NCBI GenBank assembly: GCA_002559145.1 | Contig: NTXX01000004.1 | Location: forward strand, 1 to 61,030 | DNA from: Bacillus sp. AFS006103 | GTDB lineage: Bacteria > Bacillota > Bacilli > Bacillales > Cytobacillaceae | Length of the DNA: 61,030 nt | Direction of reading: 5' to 3' | Shown: positions 1 through 11,022 of the stretch, piece after piece | Layout of the letters: each line of letters begins with the position of its first letter | Numbering within the stretch: the stretch's first letter is position 1 | Made by a program: the position numbers and the translations under genes | The notes under the pieces: generated by a model | The model's database searches: none | Told to the model about the DNA's origin: nothing | The model's input: only the letters and a program-made list of their open reading frames with translations

Positions 1-89
1 ACAATTATACGGACTTAATCTTTTTTTACTTTATCTAACGTAAATTTGGTGAAGATTACTTCGCGAATCGGTGATTATCAATCGTAACC

Positions 90-2378
90 TTACTGGACGC
101 GGGACAAGGTAGAGTTCACAATTCTAACCCCATAGACCCCGCCTGCTGCTTTTCCTTCATAAGATTGAAATTTAACCTCTATTTTTTGCTTTTTCTTTGT
201 CAAACTTAATGGGATCTCATAGTGCATATCAACCAGGCCATCGGCATAATTTCCCTCTAGTTCTTGAGTAGCGATTAATTGACCATCAATAAGAATGCCA
301 AATTCACGTTCAAATACCTTACCATCTGTAAAGAGAGTCTTGTCCCTGCCAAAATAAGTTACTTGTAAATACATTTGCTTTTCTGACTCCACTTGCATTT
401 GATAACTGAAAAATCCTTCACCACGACTGTCTCGCCAAGATTTTTCTACCTCGTTAAAATAACCTGTGGTAGAGTTGCTGCTTTGTACACCATGTTCAAT
501 CTCAGGCTGTTGTTCACCTGGCTGGACCACATCCACGGTAATCGCTCTTAACTTTTCAAGTTCCTCTTTTTCTTTATCTACAAACGTTTTATAGGCATCT
601 TCATCCATTAGATTCCAATATAAGGTATAACGCTGATGATGCAGATCGTAAAACGGAATTAGGGTCACTTTCCTATTACCAGGCTGGCCGACTTCTGTAG
701 TTTCAAACGTCAATGGTTCTCCCTCAACAGGCTTAATCCAGTCAGTCAAATTTTCTTTGTCAGCAACAAGGCTTGGCACATCAATTAATGGATAGTTATT
801 TAATTTTAAGTGGTCTTCCAAGATATCGGTTTCCGGGAAGTTCTCTTTGCCCAATGCCCCGGCCAATACTACCGGCCCGTGCATAATTCCAACTTTTGTT
901 GGATTATCTTTAGCGGTATAAGTATGAAGACCAATTGGAAGTGAAAATTCAATCGTATCTCCTGTACTCCAATTTTTTCCTATCACAAGATAACCATTTT
1001 TTGTAATAGCATCTACTTTAACACCATTCACCAAGACGGTTAGGTCACCATTCACCCAATAAGGAACCCGGATATGGACATTTAGGAATACGGCTTCCGC
1101 CTCTTCAAAAGATACCCGCACATGATTTGACTTTGGGAAATCTGTTTCTTGTTTAAGTTTTATCTTCTTTTCTTCTATTACAATTTCAGAAGCAATAAAT
1201 AAATTAACAAATAAATCTTCAAGATCTTTATAAAAAATATTTCTTGTATAACGAGCAGGATTTTCCATTCCTGTCCCAGTGCAGCACCAGAAAGAGTTTT
1301 CGTGTGAACAATAGATTTTAAAATGACCTGGCTGTGTACTTACAAAATAGGTCTTCATCCCAGATTCAGGGTCCTGTGAGGCAAGGATATGATTGTAAAG
1401 TGCCCTTTCATAGTAATCCATATATTCACTTTTATGATTCCAGGCGAATAAGTGCTCGGTTAGTTTCAACATATTGTAGGTATTACAAGTTTCTGCCGTT
1501 GTGATACCTAGTGTTTCCTTATTAATTGGACCAAAATGTTCGCCAATACTGTTCCCGCCAATAATATAGGAACGGTTTTTTGTGACCTCATTCCAGAAGA
1601 AAATGGCCATGTTCTTGTACTTTACATCTCTTGTTATTTCATATAGCTTGGCAGCGCCGATTACTTTTGGAATTTGTGTGTTAGCATGTTTTCCCTCTAG
1701 TTCATCCACGTCTCTTGAGAGAGGCTCCAAGATCTCATTGTGGCAAAATCGGGTGGCAAGCTTTAAATAGTCTTCATTTTTAGTAATCGTATAGAGATCG
1801 GCCATTGCCTCATTCATGCCGCCATGTTCACAAATAAGCATTCTTTGAAACTGCTCATCATTGAGATTGTCTGTCCCCTTTTTGGCCCAATCTGCCAGCT
1901 TCGTAACAACCTCAAGTGCTTTGGGGTTTCCGGTTAGGGAATAAACATCAATAAGTCCAGCATAAATCTTATGAATGCTATACCAAGGCACCCATCCGCC
2001 TGCTAAACTAAAATTCTCTACCTCAAAACTTCCGGTAAAGACATTGTCAAAATAATTTCGAGGAAAACCGCTGACATATCCACTCTCATCAAGACTTTGC
2101 ACATAGGCTAGTTCGTTAACGGCATAATCAATTTTATGTGTTAATTCTTCATCTCTTGTAACAGAGTACATGGTTGCAGCGGCTGAAAGCCAATGTCCAA
2201 TAGAGTGCCCGCTTATCGGCGTAGACTCCCAGCCGCCGTAACGAGGTTTTTTAGGAGTTTGTGAGGCAGCTTCATAACAAGGTGCCACTAGTCGATCAAC
2301 GTCTAGATATACCAAATATTCCTTACCTTTTTCTTGTGATTGCTTAAAAATCCCATCTAGTAATCTAACGGTTTTCAT
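90..2378 (-). CDS. GH127 beta-L-arabinofuranosidase (DUF1680 family)
   Basis: This 762-residue protein has no signal peptide and is predicted to be cytoplasmic. It matches the GH127 family, whose best known member HypBA1 releases L-arabinose from beta-1,2-linked arabinofuranosides. The zinc/catalytic signature is visible: an E-x-C at Glu296/Cys298 (AETCNTYNMLKL) and a Cys365-Cys366 pair (SFWCCTGTGMEN), with the first Cys of the pair expected to be the nucleophile. An N-terminal alpha/alpha barrel is followed by beta-rich domains, and the length is close to normal for the family. The start has GAAGGAG eight bases upstream. It lies 107 bp downstream of an intracellular GH43 gene on the same strand, so it probably handles beta-linked arabinose imported with arabinan fragments. 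Exact linkage preference is inferred. Confidence 0.87.
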   Translation of the reverse strand: MKTVRLLDGIFKQSQEKGKEYLVYLDVDRLVAPCYEAASQTPKKPRYGGWESTPISGHSIGHWLSAAATMYSVTRDEELTHKIDYAVNELAYVQSLDESGYVSGFPRNYFDNVFTGSFEVENFSLAGGWVPWYSIHKIYAGLIDVYSLTGNPKALEVVTKLADWAKKGTDNLNDEQFQRMLICEHGGMNEAMADLYTITKNEDYLKLATRFCHNEILEPLSRDVDELEGKHANTQIPKVIGAAKLYEITRDVKYKNMAIFFWNEVTKNRSYIIGGNSIGEHFGPINKETLGITTAETCNTYNMLKLTEHLFAWNHKSEYMDYYERALYNHILASQDPESGMKTYFVSTQPGHFKIYCSHENSFWCCTGTGMENPARYTRNIFYKDLEDLFVNLFIASEIVIEEKKIKLKQETDFPKSNHVRVSFEEAEAVFLNVHIRVPYWVNGDLTVLVNGVKVDAITKNGYLVIGKNWSTGDTIEFSLPIGLHTYTAKDNPTKVGIMHGPVVLAGALGKENFPETDILEDHLKLNNYPLIDVPSLVADKENLTDWIKPVEGEPLTFETTEVGQPGNRKVTLIPFYDLHHQRYTLYWNLMDEDAYKTFVDKEKEELEKLRAITVDVVQPGEQQPEIEHGVQSSNSTTGYFNEVEKSWRDSRGEGFFSYQMQVESEKQMYLQVTYFGRDKTLFTDGKVFEREFGILIDGQLIATQELEGNYADGLVDMHYEIPLSLTKKKQKIEVKFQSYEGKAAGGVYGVRIVNSTLSRVQ

Positions 2379-2485
2379 GAAGTATTCTCCTTCAGTAGAT
2401 TTGTAGAACTGAGTTGTTATTCACTTTAACTTCTCGGTCAATTGCTAATTAAAAAACCACTACTGAGATTATTAAAAGAAGACAT

Positions 2486-3793
<1,308 letters not shown>

Positions 3794-6349
3794 ATGAATA
3801 AACGCATGCTTCAAAAATTTGCTCTTATGTTCTTAACACTTTTATTAATCATCCCAATTTCAGTATTTGGGAAAACAGCTGCACAATCTACTGCTCAGCC
3901 AAGTGAAAACAGCAATAAACCAAACCTGGACTATCCAGGTGAGGATCCAAATTTTCAAAATGTATCCGTACATGACCCTTCCATTGTAAAAGATGGTGAT
4001 ACTTTTTATGTTTTCGGCTCCCACATTGAGGCAGCCAAATCAACTGATTTGATTCATTGGCAAACCTTTACGAATGGGTATACAACGCCTAATAATAAGT
4101 TATATGGAGATTTATCTCAGAATCTTGCTGGTTCTTTTAAATGGGCCGGTGAAAACGATTCTGACAGTAAGGGCGGTTTTGCAGTTTGGGCACCGGATGT
4201 TTTCTATAACAAAAACTATGTAAATGAGGATGGAACAAAGGGTGCCTATATGATTTATTATAGTGCTTCCTCCACTTATATTCGTTCTGCGATTGGTTTT
4301 GCAGTCTCGCAAAAAATTGAAGGTCCTTATAAATACGTAGACACCATCGTCTATTCTGGTTTTACGAAGAATGATGCGAAGGATGCTAACAGTAATGTTA
4401 ATAAGAAATGGACCAATACAAACATCGGTCAGCTTGTTAACAAAGGTACCTTAGAAGGTCCAAGAGATGACTGGTTTAATACCAATGGATCTTTCAATAA
4501 CTACAATTATCCAAATGCGATTGATTCCACTGTGTTTTATGATAAGGATGGAAAACTATGGATGACATATGGTTCTTGGTCCGGTGGAATTTATGTCCTT
4601 CAGATTGATGAAAAGACTGGTAAGGCGATTTACCCTGGCAAAGATGGAAAAACAGCTGACGGACGTTTAGTTGACCGTTATTTTGGCACCAAAATTGCTG
4701 GTGGATATTATAAATCCGGTGAAGGCCCTTATGTTATTTATGATAAGAACACTGACTATTATTATTTATACGTAACATATGGCTGGTTAGGGGCTGACGG
4801 CGGCTATAACATGAGACAGTTCCGTTCTAAGAGCCCAGATGGTCCTTATGTAGATGCCTCCGGACAAAATGCCGTTTTACCAAGTGATGTCGCAAATACC
4901 CCTTATGGAAACAAAATCATGGGGAACTTCTTATTTGAACGAAAAGTTGGCGACCCTGGAACAGGAATCGGTGTTGGTTATCTTTCTCCAGGACACAACT
5001 CCGTTTACTTAGATCCGAAAACAGGGCAGCAGTTCTTGGTTTTCCACAGCCGCTTCCCACAATCAGGAGAGTACCATGAAGTCCGTGTTCACCAGATGTT
5101 TATGAATAAAGATGGCTGGCCAGTGGTGGCACCGTACCGCTACACAGGTGAAACATTAGAGAAGGTGAATAGACAAGACCTAATTGGTGAATATCAATTT
5201 ATTAACCAAGGAAAAGATTATTCAGCAGCGATTAATAAATCTGTTTTCACTCGCTTAAATGAAGATGGTACGATTACTGGGGATGTCACTGGTACATGGA
5301 AGAAGACCAGCCAAACCTTAGCGGAATTAACCATCGATGGGCATACCTATAACGGAGTGTTCGTCAGAGAGTGGGATCCTGTTTCAAAGAGTAATGTGAT
5401 GACATTTACTGCCCTTTCAAACGAAGGAATTTCTGTTTGGGGAAGTAGACTAGCAGATAAAACGGATCAGGAAGTTGTAACAGCAGTGGTTAAGGACCTG
5501 GATCTTGGTGATACAGAAAATATTATTTCGAATTTATCACTACCAACTGAAGGTACTCGCCACACAACGATTTCTTGGGAAACTACAAATGCAAATGTTG
5601 TAACGAATACTGGGGTTATTACTCGTCCAGAAGCAGGTTCAGAACCTGTTACAGCTACACTTACGGCAACGATTACCAAAGGGGATGTAACCGACAAAAA
5701 AGTCTTTACGATTAAGGTACTGCCATATCAAGAGGCTGGTTTAGCGGCTCAATATTCCTTTGAAAATAACCTGAATGAGAAAACCGGTACATTTGGGCCA
5801 GGAAGCATTACTGGTAATCGAATTGATAATACGGGCGGGACTATTTCTTACGCTGCTGGTAAAAGCGGCGAAGCGGCCGTCTTTAATGGTGCCTCTGGTA
5901 TTCGCTTACCAAATCGACTAATCACAAGCAACCAATATTCTGTATCTCTATGGTTAAAACCTGAACAATTAACTATGTATACAACCACCTTCTTTGGTGC
6001 TGCAGACCCTAATAACTGGGTCAGCCTCGTTCCAAATGGTCCAGCTGGCGGGAACACGATGGTCTGGTCTGGCAGTGCCAAATGGTACGATGCTTCTTCA
6101 GGGTTAACGATTAAGACCGGTGAATGGACACATTTAGCATTTACGGTTGATAACGGAACAATTAAGGTGTACGTGAACGGTGTTGAAAAGTTTACAGGTA
6201 CAAACTTCTCGAATATTTTTACGACAAACAATGCCAGCTTCAGCCTAGGAGTCAACTGGTGGGATACCCCATTCAAAGGCTTAATGGATGAATTGAAAAT
6301 ATATAATGGCGCCCTTACTCCTTCTCAAGTGACGAACTTAGCAAAATAG
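3794..6349 (+). CDS. abnA: Secreted multidomain GH43 endo-1,5-alpha-L-arabinanase with LamG-like domain
   Basis: This 851-residue extracellular enzyme attacks the alpha-1,5 backbone of arabinan outside the cell. The chosen ATG (MNKRML) follows AAAGGAG and begins a classic signal peptide (KR..., hydrophobic stretch, then FGKTAA); an earlier in-frame ATG at 3722 has no ribosome binding site. GH43 catalytic residues are Asp61 (VHDPSI), Asp244 (NAIDST) and Glu310 (GEGPYV). A GH43 C-terminal beta-barrel covers about 475-575, a bacterial Ig-like domain about 580-660 and a LamG/concanavalin-like domain about 670-851, likely for carbohydrate binding. It is the only arabinanase here with an intact export signal. 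A bidirectional terminator follows directly. The symbol is by analogy with Bacillus AbnA; the domain layout is longer than in B. subtilis. Confidence 0.88.
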   Translation: MNKRMLQKFALMFLTLLLIIPISVFGKTAAQSTAQPSENSNKPNLDYPGEDPNFQNVSVHDPSIVKDGDTFYVFGSHIEAAKSTDLIHWQTFTNGYTTPNNKLYGDLSQNLAGSFKWAGENDSDSKGGFAVWAPDVFYNKNYVNEDGTKGAYMIYYSASSTYIRSAIGFAVSQKIEGPYKYVDTIVYSGFTKNDAKDANSNVNKKWTNTNIGQLVNKGTLEGPRDDWFNTNGSFNNYNYPNAIDSTVFYDKDGKLWMTYGSWSGGIYVLQIDEKTGKAIYPGKDGKTADGRLVDRYFGTKIAGGYYKSGEGPYVIYDKNTDYYYLYVTYGWLGADGGYNMRQFRSKSPDGPYVDASGQNAVLPSDVANTPYGNKIMGNFLFERKVGDPGTGIGVGYLSPGHNSVYLDPKTGQQFLVFHSRFPQSGEYHEVRVHQMFMNKDGWPVVAPYRYTGETLEKVNRQDLIGEYQFINQGKDYSAAINKSVFTRLNEDGTITGDVTGTWKKTSQTLAELTIDGHTYNGVFVREWDPVSKSNVMTFTALSNEGISVWGSRLADKTDQEVVTAVVKDLDLGDTENIISNLSLPTEGTRHTTISWETTNANVVTNTGVITRPEAGSEPVTATLTATITKGDVTDKKVFTIKVLPYQEAGLAAQYSFENNLNEKTGTFGPGSITGNRIDNTGGTISYAAGKSGEAAVFNGASGIRLPNRLITSNQYSVSLWLKPEQLTMYTTTFFGAADPNNWVSLVPNGPAGGNTMVWSGSAKWYDASSGLTIKTGEWTHLAFTVDNGTIKVYVNGVEKFTGTNFSNIFTTNNASFSLGVNWWDTPFKGLMDELKIYNGALTPSQVTNLAK

Positions 6350-6354
6350 TATAT

Positions 6355-6399
6355 AAAAAAAAAATCGTATGGATATCCGGTATCCATACGATTTTTTTA
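6355..6399. terminator. Bidirectional rho-independent terminator
   Basis: A 12-bp stem (ATCGTATGGATA / TATCCATACGAT) with a five-base loop is flanked by A and T runs on both sides. It serves the arabinanase on the plus strand and the converging regulator gene on the minus strand, whose stop codon overlaps its edge. Confidence 0.88.
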
Positions 6400-7344
6400 T
6401 TGGTTTGAAATTTTTTCTAGGTCTTCTTTGGTCATTTCACTATCAATATAATTGAGGCGGAAAAGTATATCTTGATTATAATTCCCAAAGCCTGTTCCAA
6501 ATAGGGTGACCCCGCCGACATTTTGACTTTCTTCAAGGACGGCAATCCGAAAGGTCCATTGCTTCTCACGAATGTCAACATCCCCGAGAGTAACATCTGA
6601 AATCCTTAGTCCATCAATATAGGTACCGTCTGATGTAATACGGAGCCGTTTAAGCAATCCATATTGATTGACTTCACTAGGCCACCAGTCAGGTGTGAAT
6701 TTCCCCCTGCTATCACCGAAATCTCCGGGACTAGTCCATTTCCCCAATACGACATTATTTAGGTAAAAATGGATATCAGATGGCCAATTACTGTTCGTAA
6801 ATGGTGCCTCAGATGAAAGCTCTAAAGATATTTCAAGTTCACTTGGGTCTTGATTGCCCAGCAGGAAGTTTGGAAGCTTATATTCCACATACCCTTTTCC
6901 AAACCACAAGATCTTGGCACTCATTCGGTCAGGATAGAGAAAATACCTTGGATCATCAAATTCTCCAATAATCTTGTCAGTGGTTGCAATTCCACAGGTT
7001 GGTTCGATGGAAAAATCAGTATAGTGACCAACTGACACTTCTGTTTCATGATATTTCTTTAGTTCACGTTCCTTTGAAGGAAATAATACTTCCATTTTTT
7101 CAATCACAAGATAGCACTTTTTTTGTAATCCGCCTTTACTAGAGACTAATTCTGACTGGATGATTCCCGCTTTCTCTAATTTCTTTACATGCATGGTCAT
7201 GATGGCGCTGGTGAGCTCTAAGCTTTGAGCGAGTTCCTTTACATTTCGAGGCTGTTCCGCCAAAAGGTGAATAATTTTCATTCTTACCTTACTGGCAAGC
7301 GCTTCAAAAACGGGAAGTGATTGTTCAGATATATCTAAATTCAT
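6397..7344 (-). CDS. ArsR-type HTH regulator with C-terminal beta-rich domain
   Basis: This 315-residue protein starts at the ATG with AAGGTGG upstream; a longer frame from 7386 has no such site. Residues about 5-75 form a winged helix of ArsR type (SKVRMKIIHLL, NVKELAQSLELTSAIMTMHV, recognition helix, KAGIIQSE). The remaining roughly 220 residues are rich in aromatic and beta-forming segments (GYVEYKLPNFLLG, IHFYLNNVVLGKW) and look like a beta-sandwich that may bind a sugar ligand; I do not recognise a named family. No metal-binding CxC motif of classical ArsR sensors is seen. Its position next to the arabinanases suggests a one-component regulator of arabinan genes. DNA and ligand targets are inferred. 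Confidence 0.72.
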   Translation of the reverse strand: MNLDISEQSLPVFEALASKVRMKIIHLLAEQPRNVKELAQSLELTSAIMTMHVKKLEKAGIIQSELVSSKGGLQKKCYLVIEKMEVLFPSKERELKKYHETEVSVGHYTDFSIEPTCGIATTDKIIGEFDDPRYFLYPDRMSAKILWFGKGYVEYKLPNFLLGNQDPSELEISLELSSEAPFTNSNWPSDIHFYLNNVVLGKWTSPGDFGDSRGKFTPDWWPSEVNQYGLLKRLRITSDGTYIDGLRISDVTLGDVDIREKQWTFRIAVLEESQNVGGVTLFGTGFGNYNQDILFRLNYIDSEMTKEDLEKISNQ

Positions 7345-7367
7345 GTAGTAATCCACCTTAATAATCA

Positions 7368-7383
7368 TTAATAAATTTATTAA
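7368..7383. promoter_or_regulatory. Perfect 16-bp palindrome upstream of ArsR-type regulator
   Basis: TTAATAAATTTATTAA is a perfect palindrome 24 bp before the regulator's start codon, a typical place for an autoregulatory operator. Similar AT palindromes occur before the two arabinanase genes at 3465-3482 and 3671-3682. Confidence 0.4.
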
Positions 7384-7534
7384 CAATTATTACATTACTA
7401 CTAATTTCCTATATTTACAATAAAGGACGGTACGGATTCTCCGAAAATATTTATCAGCCTTATCTTATTAATTAATTTTTCACCACTTTTATAAAAAATT
7501 GCCATAGATTTCACCTATTTTCTATCAAATTCCT

Positions 7535-8509
7535 TTACCTTAAAGGAACAAAATCTTTTACCTTTTCAAGTATTTTTTCAATTTCGTTCAATATATCTTG
7601 TGTTAATACTAAATCCACTGCTTTTACATTTTCCTCGACTTGCTGTGGACGGCTGGCCCCAATAATAGCCGAACTAATACTAGGGTGACGAAGAATCCAA
7701 GCAAGCGCCAGCTGACTCAATGTTACGCCTAAATCTTCAGCCACACCATTTAATTGCTGAACACATTCTAGAACATCATTCCTAAGATAGCTATTAATGA
7801 CCCAGTTAGTTGAATCATTAGCCGCGCGGCTGTCTGTCGGTTTCTCTGTATTTGGTTTATATTTCCCTGTTAAAACCCCTTGAGCCAAAGGCGAAAATAC
7901 GATCTGTCCGATTCCTTTTTCCGTGCAAACCGGCAGAACTTCCTTTTCTATATACCTCTCAAACATGTTGTAGATTGGCTGATTTGAGATAATTGGTCGT
8001 AAGTGATTGGCCTTACCCATCCCTACAGCGTTTTCAATTTGGGCGGCACTCCATTCACTGACACCTGCATATAATATTTTCCCTTGCCTGATTAAATCAT
8101 CTAAGGCATATATTGTTTCTTCAACCGGTACCTCCGGGTCAAAGCGATGACATTGATACAAATCAATATAATCTAAGCCCAACCGCTTAAGACTAGCGTC
8201 ACATTGTTCCAGAATATGTTTTCTGGAAAGTCCACGCTCATTTGGCTTGTCTCCCATTGGAAAGAATAGTTTTGTAGCGACTACATAACTGCTCCTTGGA
8301 TAAACTTTTAGTGCTTCGCCAAGGACCTCTTCTGCCTTCCCTCCTTCATAGGCGTTAGCCGTATCGAAGAAATTAATCCCTAATTCATATGCCTTATGAA
8401 TACAATTATGTGCGGTATTATCCTCTACTGCCTTCCCATAGGTTAACCAGCTTCCTAAACCAATTTCACTTATTTTCAAACCACTATTGCCAAGTCTCCT
8501 GTATTTCAT
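7535..8509 (-). CDS. Aldo/keto reductase
   Basis: This 324-residue NADPH-dependent (beta/alpha)8 oxidoreductase belongs to the branch related to potassium-channel beta subunits and YqkF/MgrA-like enzymes. The AKR catalytic tetrad is visible: Asp near FFDTANAY, Tyr in that segment, Lys in VVATKLF, and His in YQCHRFD. The C-terminal cofactor loop IIGASRPQQVEEN is present. The start has GGAGGG eight bases upstream. It sits 35 bp downstream of the MATE transporter gene, probably co-transcribed. The natural substrate is unknown; a role in carbonyl detoxification or sugar reduction is inferred from family. Confidence 0.85.
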   Translation of the reverse strand: MKYRRLGNSGLKISEIGLGSWLTYGKAVEDNTAHNCIHKAYELGINFFDTANAYEGGKAEEVLGEALKVYPRSSYVVATKLFFPMGDKPNERGLSRKHILEQCDASLKRLGLDYIDLYQCHRFDPEVPVEETIYALDDLIRQGKILYAGVSEWSAAQIENAVGMGKANHLRPIISNQPIYNMFERYIEKEVLPVCTEKGIGQIVFSPLAQGVLTGKYKPNTEKPTDSRAANDSTNWVINSYLRNDVLECVQQLNGVAEDLGVTLSQLALAWILRHPSISSAIIGASRPQQVEENVKAVDLVLTQDILNEIEKILEKVKDFVPLR

Positions 8510-8543
8510 CTCATTTCCCTCCTCTTTAAGTTGTTGACTGAGA

Positions 8544-9920
8544 TTAAGAACTTACAGTTTTAGCTTTTTGCTCTACCACCAATACCTTCTTCTCCCATGC
8601 CCTGCTCTTCCATCTAAAAAACATAACAATACCTCTAAACCATTCATCTACGATAAACGCAGTCCATACCCCCGCTAAGCCGAGCCCAAAATGAATTCCC
8701 AAGATATAGGATATTGGAACAGCGAGACCCCACATAGAGAGAATCCCCATTTTAACAGTAAAAGCAGCATCCCCAGTAGCCCTAAGGGAATTCACCCCAA
8801 TTAAATTGAAGGTTCTTCCTGGTTCAAGGATTAAACATAATAATAATAACGTACTGCCTGTTTCAATAATTTCTTTATTATTCGTAAACAGACTCATTAA
8901 ATCTTCTCTGAATATAGCAATTAAAATCGAAACAAAAATAGAGATTACAAAGCTTGGTTTAAGACTTTTATATAATTGACGATACGCATCTTCATAGTTT
9001 CCCGCACCAACACGGTATCCTATTAAGATTTGTGTGCCCTGCCCCAATGCTAACCCAAACAACATAATAAAGGACATAATATTCCAAGTATAAACACGAG
9101 TTGATAAAGCCGCCGCACCAAGAATAGCCGTAATAGCTGTCATTGCCATTTGGCTGGTATTATAACAAATTTGTTCCCCAGCAGCAGGTATACCAACTTT
9201 TAAGATTTTTCTTATAATCGTTAAGTCGAAATTAAGAAAATCTTCCCATTTAATGGTTATCGGCAGCCGCTTGTACATAAGAATGAATCCAATAATTAGA
9301 GCTGATGCTCTACTAAAGGCGGTTGAGATGGCTACCCCTTCTACTCCCAATTCAGGGAATCCAAATAAACCGTAAATAACTAAACTATTACCAACTAAAT
9401 GGATAACATTCATGCTAATTGATACAAACATCGCCTCTTTTGTAAATCCATTAGCCCTAAGAATTGAAGAAACAGTAACTAAGATAGCCTGTAAAAATAA
9501 GGTACCCCCAACAATGGAGAGATACTCATATCCGATAGAGGCAAGATGATCTTTAAGATGGAATAATTCTAATAAGGGCCCTTTAAAGATTATCATTAAG
9601 CAGCTTACTATTAAGCCAATAATCAAATTGATTGATAAAGAGATTGCAGCTGCTTTTTTAGCGCCTTCCCTTAAGCCAGCTCCTAGATATTGTGAAATAA
9701 GGACAGCTGTCCCAGTGGCAGTAAAACTAAAAATCAAGATACAAAAAAAGACAAGCTGATTTGCGACTCCGACAGCGGCGACAATATCATCAGAAATATG
9801 AGACAGCATGATTGTATCAGTACTGCCCATAATCATTTGTAGCAGCAACTCAATAAAAATCGGCCAGGTAATCGCGAGTAAAGTTATGTTTCTATGATTT
9901 TGATCAATTGAATTTCCCAT
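8544..9920 (-). CDS. MATE family multidrug/organic cation efflux transporter
   Basis: This integral membrane protein of about 458 residues has around twelve hydrophobic segments in two MATE halves. MATE proteins export cationic or other small molecules using a Na+ or H+ gradient. I chose the ATG encoding MGNSIDQN; the frame is also open from a GTG at 9932, and neither start has a strong ribosome binding site. A terminator lies between it and the upstream GH43 gene, so it may form a separate unit with the aldo/keto reductase rather than belong to the arabinan operon. Nothing in the sequence ties it to sugar export. Confidence 0.85.
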   Translation of the reverse strand: MGNSIDQNHRNITLLAITWPIFIELLLQMIMGSTDTIMLSHISDDIVAAVGVANQLVFFCILIFSFTATGTAVLISQYLGAGLREGAKKAAAISLSINLIIGLIVSCLMIIFKGPLLELFHLKDHLASIGYEYLSIVGGTLFLQAILVTVSSILRANGFTKEAMFVSISMNVIHLVGNSLVIYGLFGFPELGVEGVAISTAFSRASALIIGFILMYKRLPITIKWEDFLNFDLTIIRKILKVGIPAAGEQICYNTSQMAMTAITAILGAAALSTRVYTWNIMSFIMLFGLALGQGTQILIGYRVGAGNYEDAYRQLYKSLKPSFVISIFVSILIAIFREDLMSLFTNNKEIIETGSTLLLLCLILEPGRTFNLIGVNSLRATGDAAFTVKMGILSMWGLAVPISYILGIHFGLGLAGVWTAFIVDEWFRGIVMFFRWKSRAWEKKVLVVEQKAKTVSS

Positions 9921-9941
9921 TGTTATCTTCACTTTCTACAG

Positions 9942-9974
9942 AAAAAGATTCATATCAAAGGAAAGATATGAACC
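9942..9974 (-). terminator. Rho-independent terminator after tandem GH43 genes
   Basis: Read on the minus strand, a 10-bp stem (GGTTCATATC / GATATGAATC) with an eight-base loop is followed by TTTTT. It ends the transcript of the two tandem GH43 genes and separates them from the MATE gene. Confidence 0.75.
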
Positions 9975-10017
9975 TATTATTACTGTAACAATTTAATCTA
10001 TTCACCATTCCTGATTT

Positions 10018-10983
10018 TTAACTAGGGAGGCCAAAGTTTGGTGTACCGTCAGTATTCCAGGTAAACTCTTTCGCACAAGTGTGGCGGTTTGGATCATAAA
10101 GTGGGTCTCCAACAATTTCTGTATAGTTTCTTACATGATAAACAAGAATATCCTTGCTTCCATCTTCAGAGACTGTAAAGCTGTTATGTCCTGGACCGTA
10201 TTGACCAGCTTCATAATTTGTTTTATATACCGGTGCTTCCGATTTACTCCATGAATTTGGGTCCATCACATCACATGACTCATCCGCAGTCAGAAGGCCC
10301 ATGCAATAATTCTCATCGGTTGCACTTCCAGAATAGGAAATGAAAATCTTACCATTTCTCTTTAGTACAGCTGGCCCTTCATTTACCCAGAATCCAATCG
10401 TTTCCCAATCATATTCCGGTTTAGCTATCATCACTTGCGGCCCTTTAATCGTCCAAGGGTTTTCTAATGGAGCAATATATAGATTAGAATTACCTCTGAT
10501 GTTAGGATCCTTTTGAGCCCAAACAAGATATTGCTGTCCTTTATGCTCGAATGTTGTCGCATCTAATGCAAATGATTCCCAATCGGTTTTGATTTGTCCC
10601 TTTTCTTCCCATGTACCTTCTAACGGATTAGCATATTTGTTTTCAATCACAAACATGCGATGTTGAAAAAGTTCATCGATGATTCCCTTTGATGGTGCAG
10701 CAGCATAATAAATGTACCAGCTACCATTAATATAGTGTATTTCTGGTGCCCAAATCAGAGCACTCAATGGTCCTGTTTCATGCTTTTTCCAAGCGGTAAC
10801 AGGTTCTGCATCAGCTATACCCTGGATGGTTTTTGAACGTCTAACCTCGATACGGTCATATTCAGGAACAGATGCGGTAAAGTAATAATATCCATCCGTA
10901 TGTTTATAGACCCATGGATCCGCTCTCTGCTCGATAATCAGATCCTGTGCTGTTTTTGCCTCTTCGATTGTTACTTTTACCAT
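10018..10983 (-). CDS. GH43 exo-acting alpha-L-arabinofuranosidase, paralogue 2
   Basis: This 321-residue cytoplasmic GH43 propeller has no signal peptide. The start is the ATG of MVKVTIEE, which has GGGAG six bases upstream; an earlier ATG at 11004 lacks spacing. Catalytic positions are Asp22 (RADPWV), Asp141 (ALDATTF) and Glu202 (NEGPAV). The sequence KHTDGYYYFTASVPEYDRI resembles the exo-1,5-alpha-L-arabinofuranosidase group typified by Streptomyces Araf43A, so removal of terminal arabinose from oligosaccharides is likely. It lies directly downstream of a very similar gene, which shows tandem duplication. Substrate assignment rests on remembered family resemblance. Confidence 0.83.
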   Translation of the reverse strand: MVKVTIEEAKTAQDLIIEQRADPWVYKHTDGYYYFTASVPEYDRIEVRRSKTIQGIADAEPVTAWKKHETGPLSALIWAPEIHYINGSWYIYYAAAPSKGIIDELFQHRMFVIENKYANPLEGTWEEKGQIKTDWESFALDATTFEHKGQQYLVWAQKDPNIRGNSNLYIAPLENPWTIKGPQVMIAKPEYDWETIGFWVNEGPAVLKRNGKIFISYSGSATDENYCMGLLTADESCDVMDPNSWSKSEAPVYKTNYEAGQYGPGHNSFTVSEDGSKDILVYHVRNYTEIVGDPLYDPNRHTCAKEFTWNTDGTPNFGLPS

Positions 10984-11022
10984 CGTAATCTCCCTTCCAA
11001 ACATAATGTCAGCTATTGATTA

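Noticed and set aside
1..89. Left window edge as part of another gene
   Set aside because: The short segment shows no reading frame or hairpin I can support.
1582..1770. Short plus-strand reading frame inside the GH127 gene
   Set aside because: It is antisense to a well supported gene, has no family signature and no ribosome binding site.
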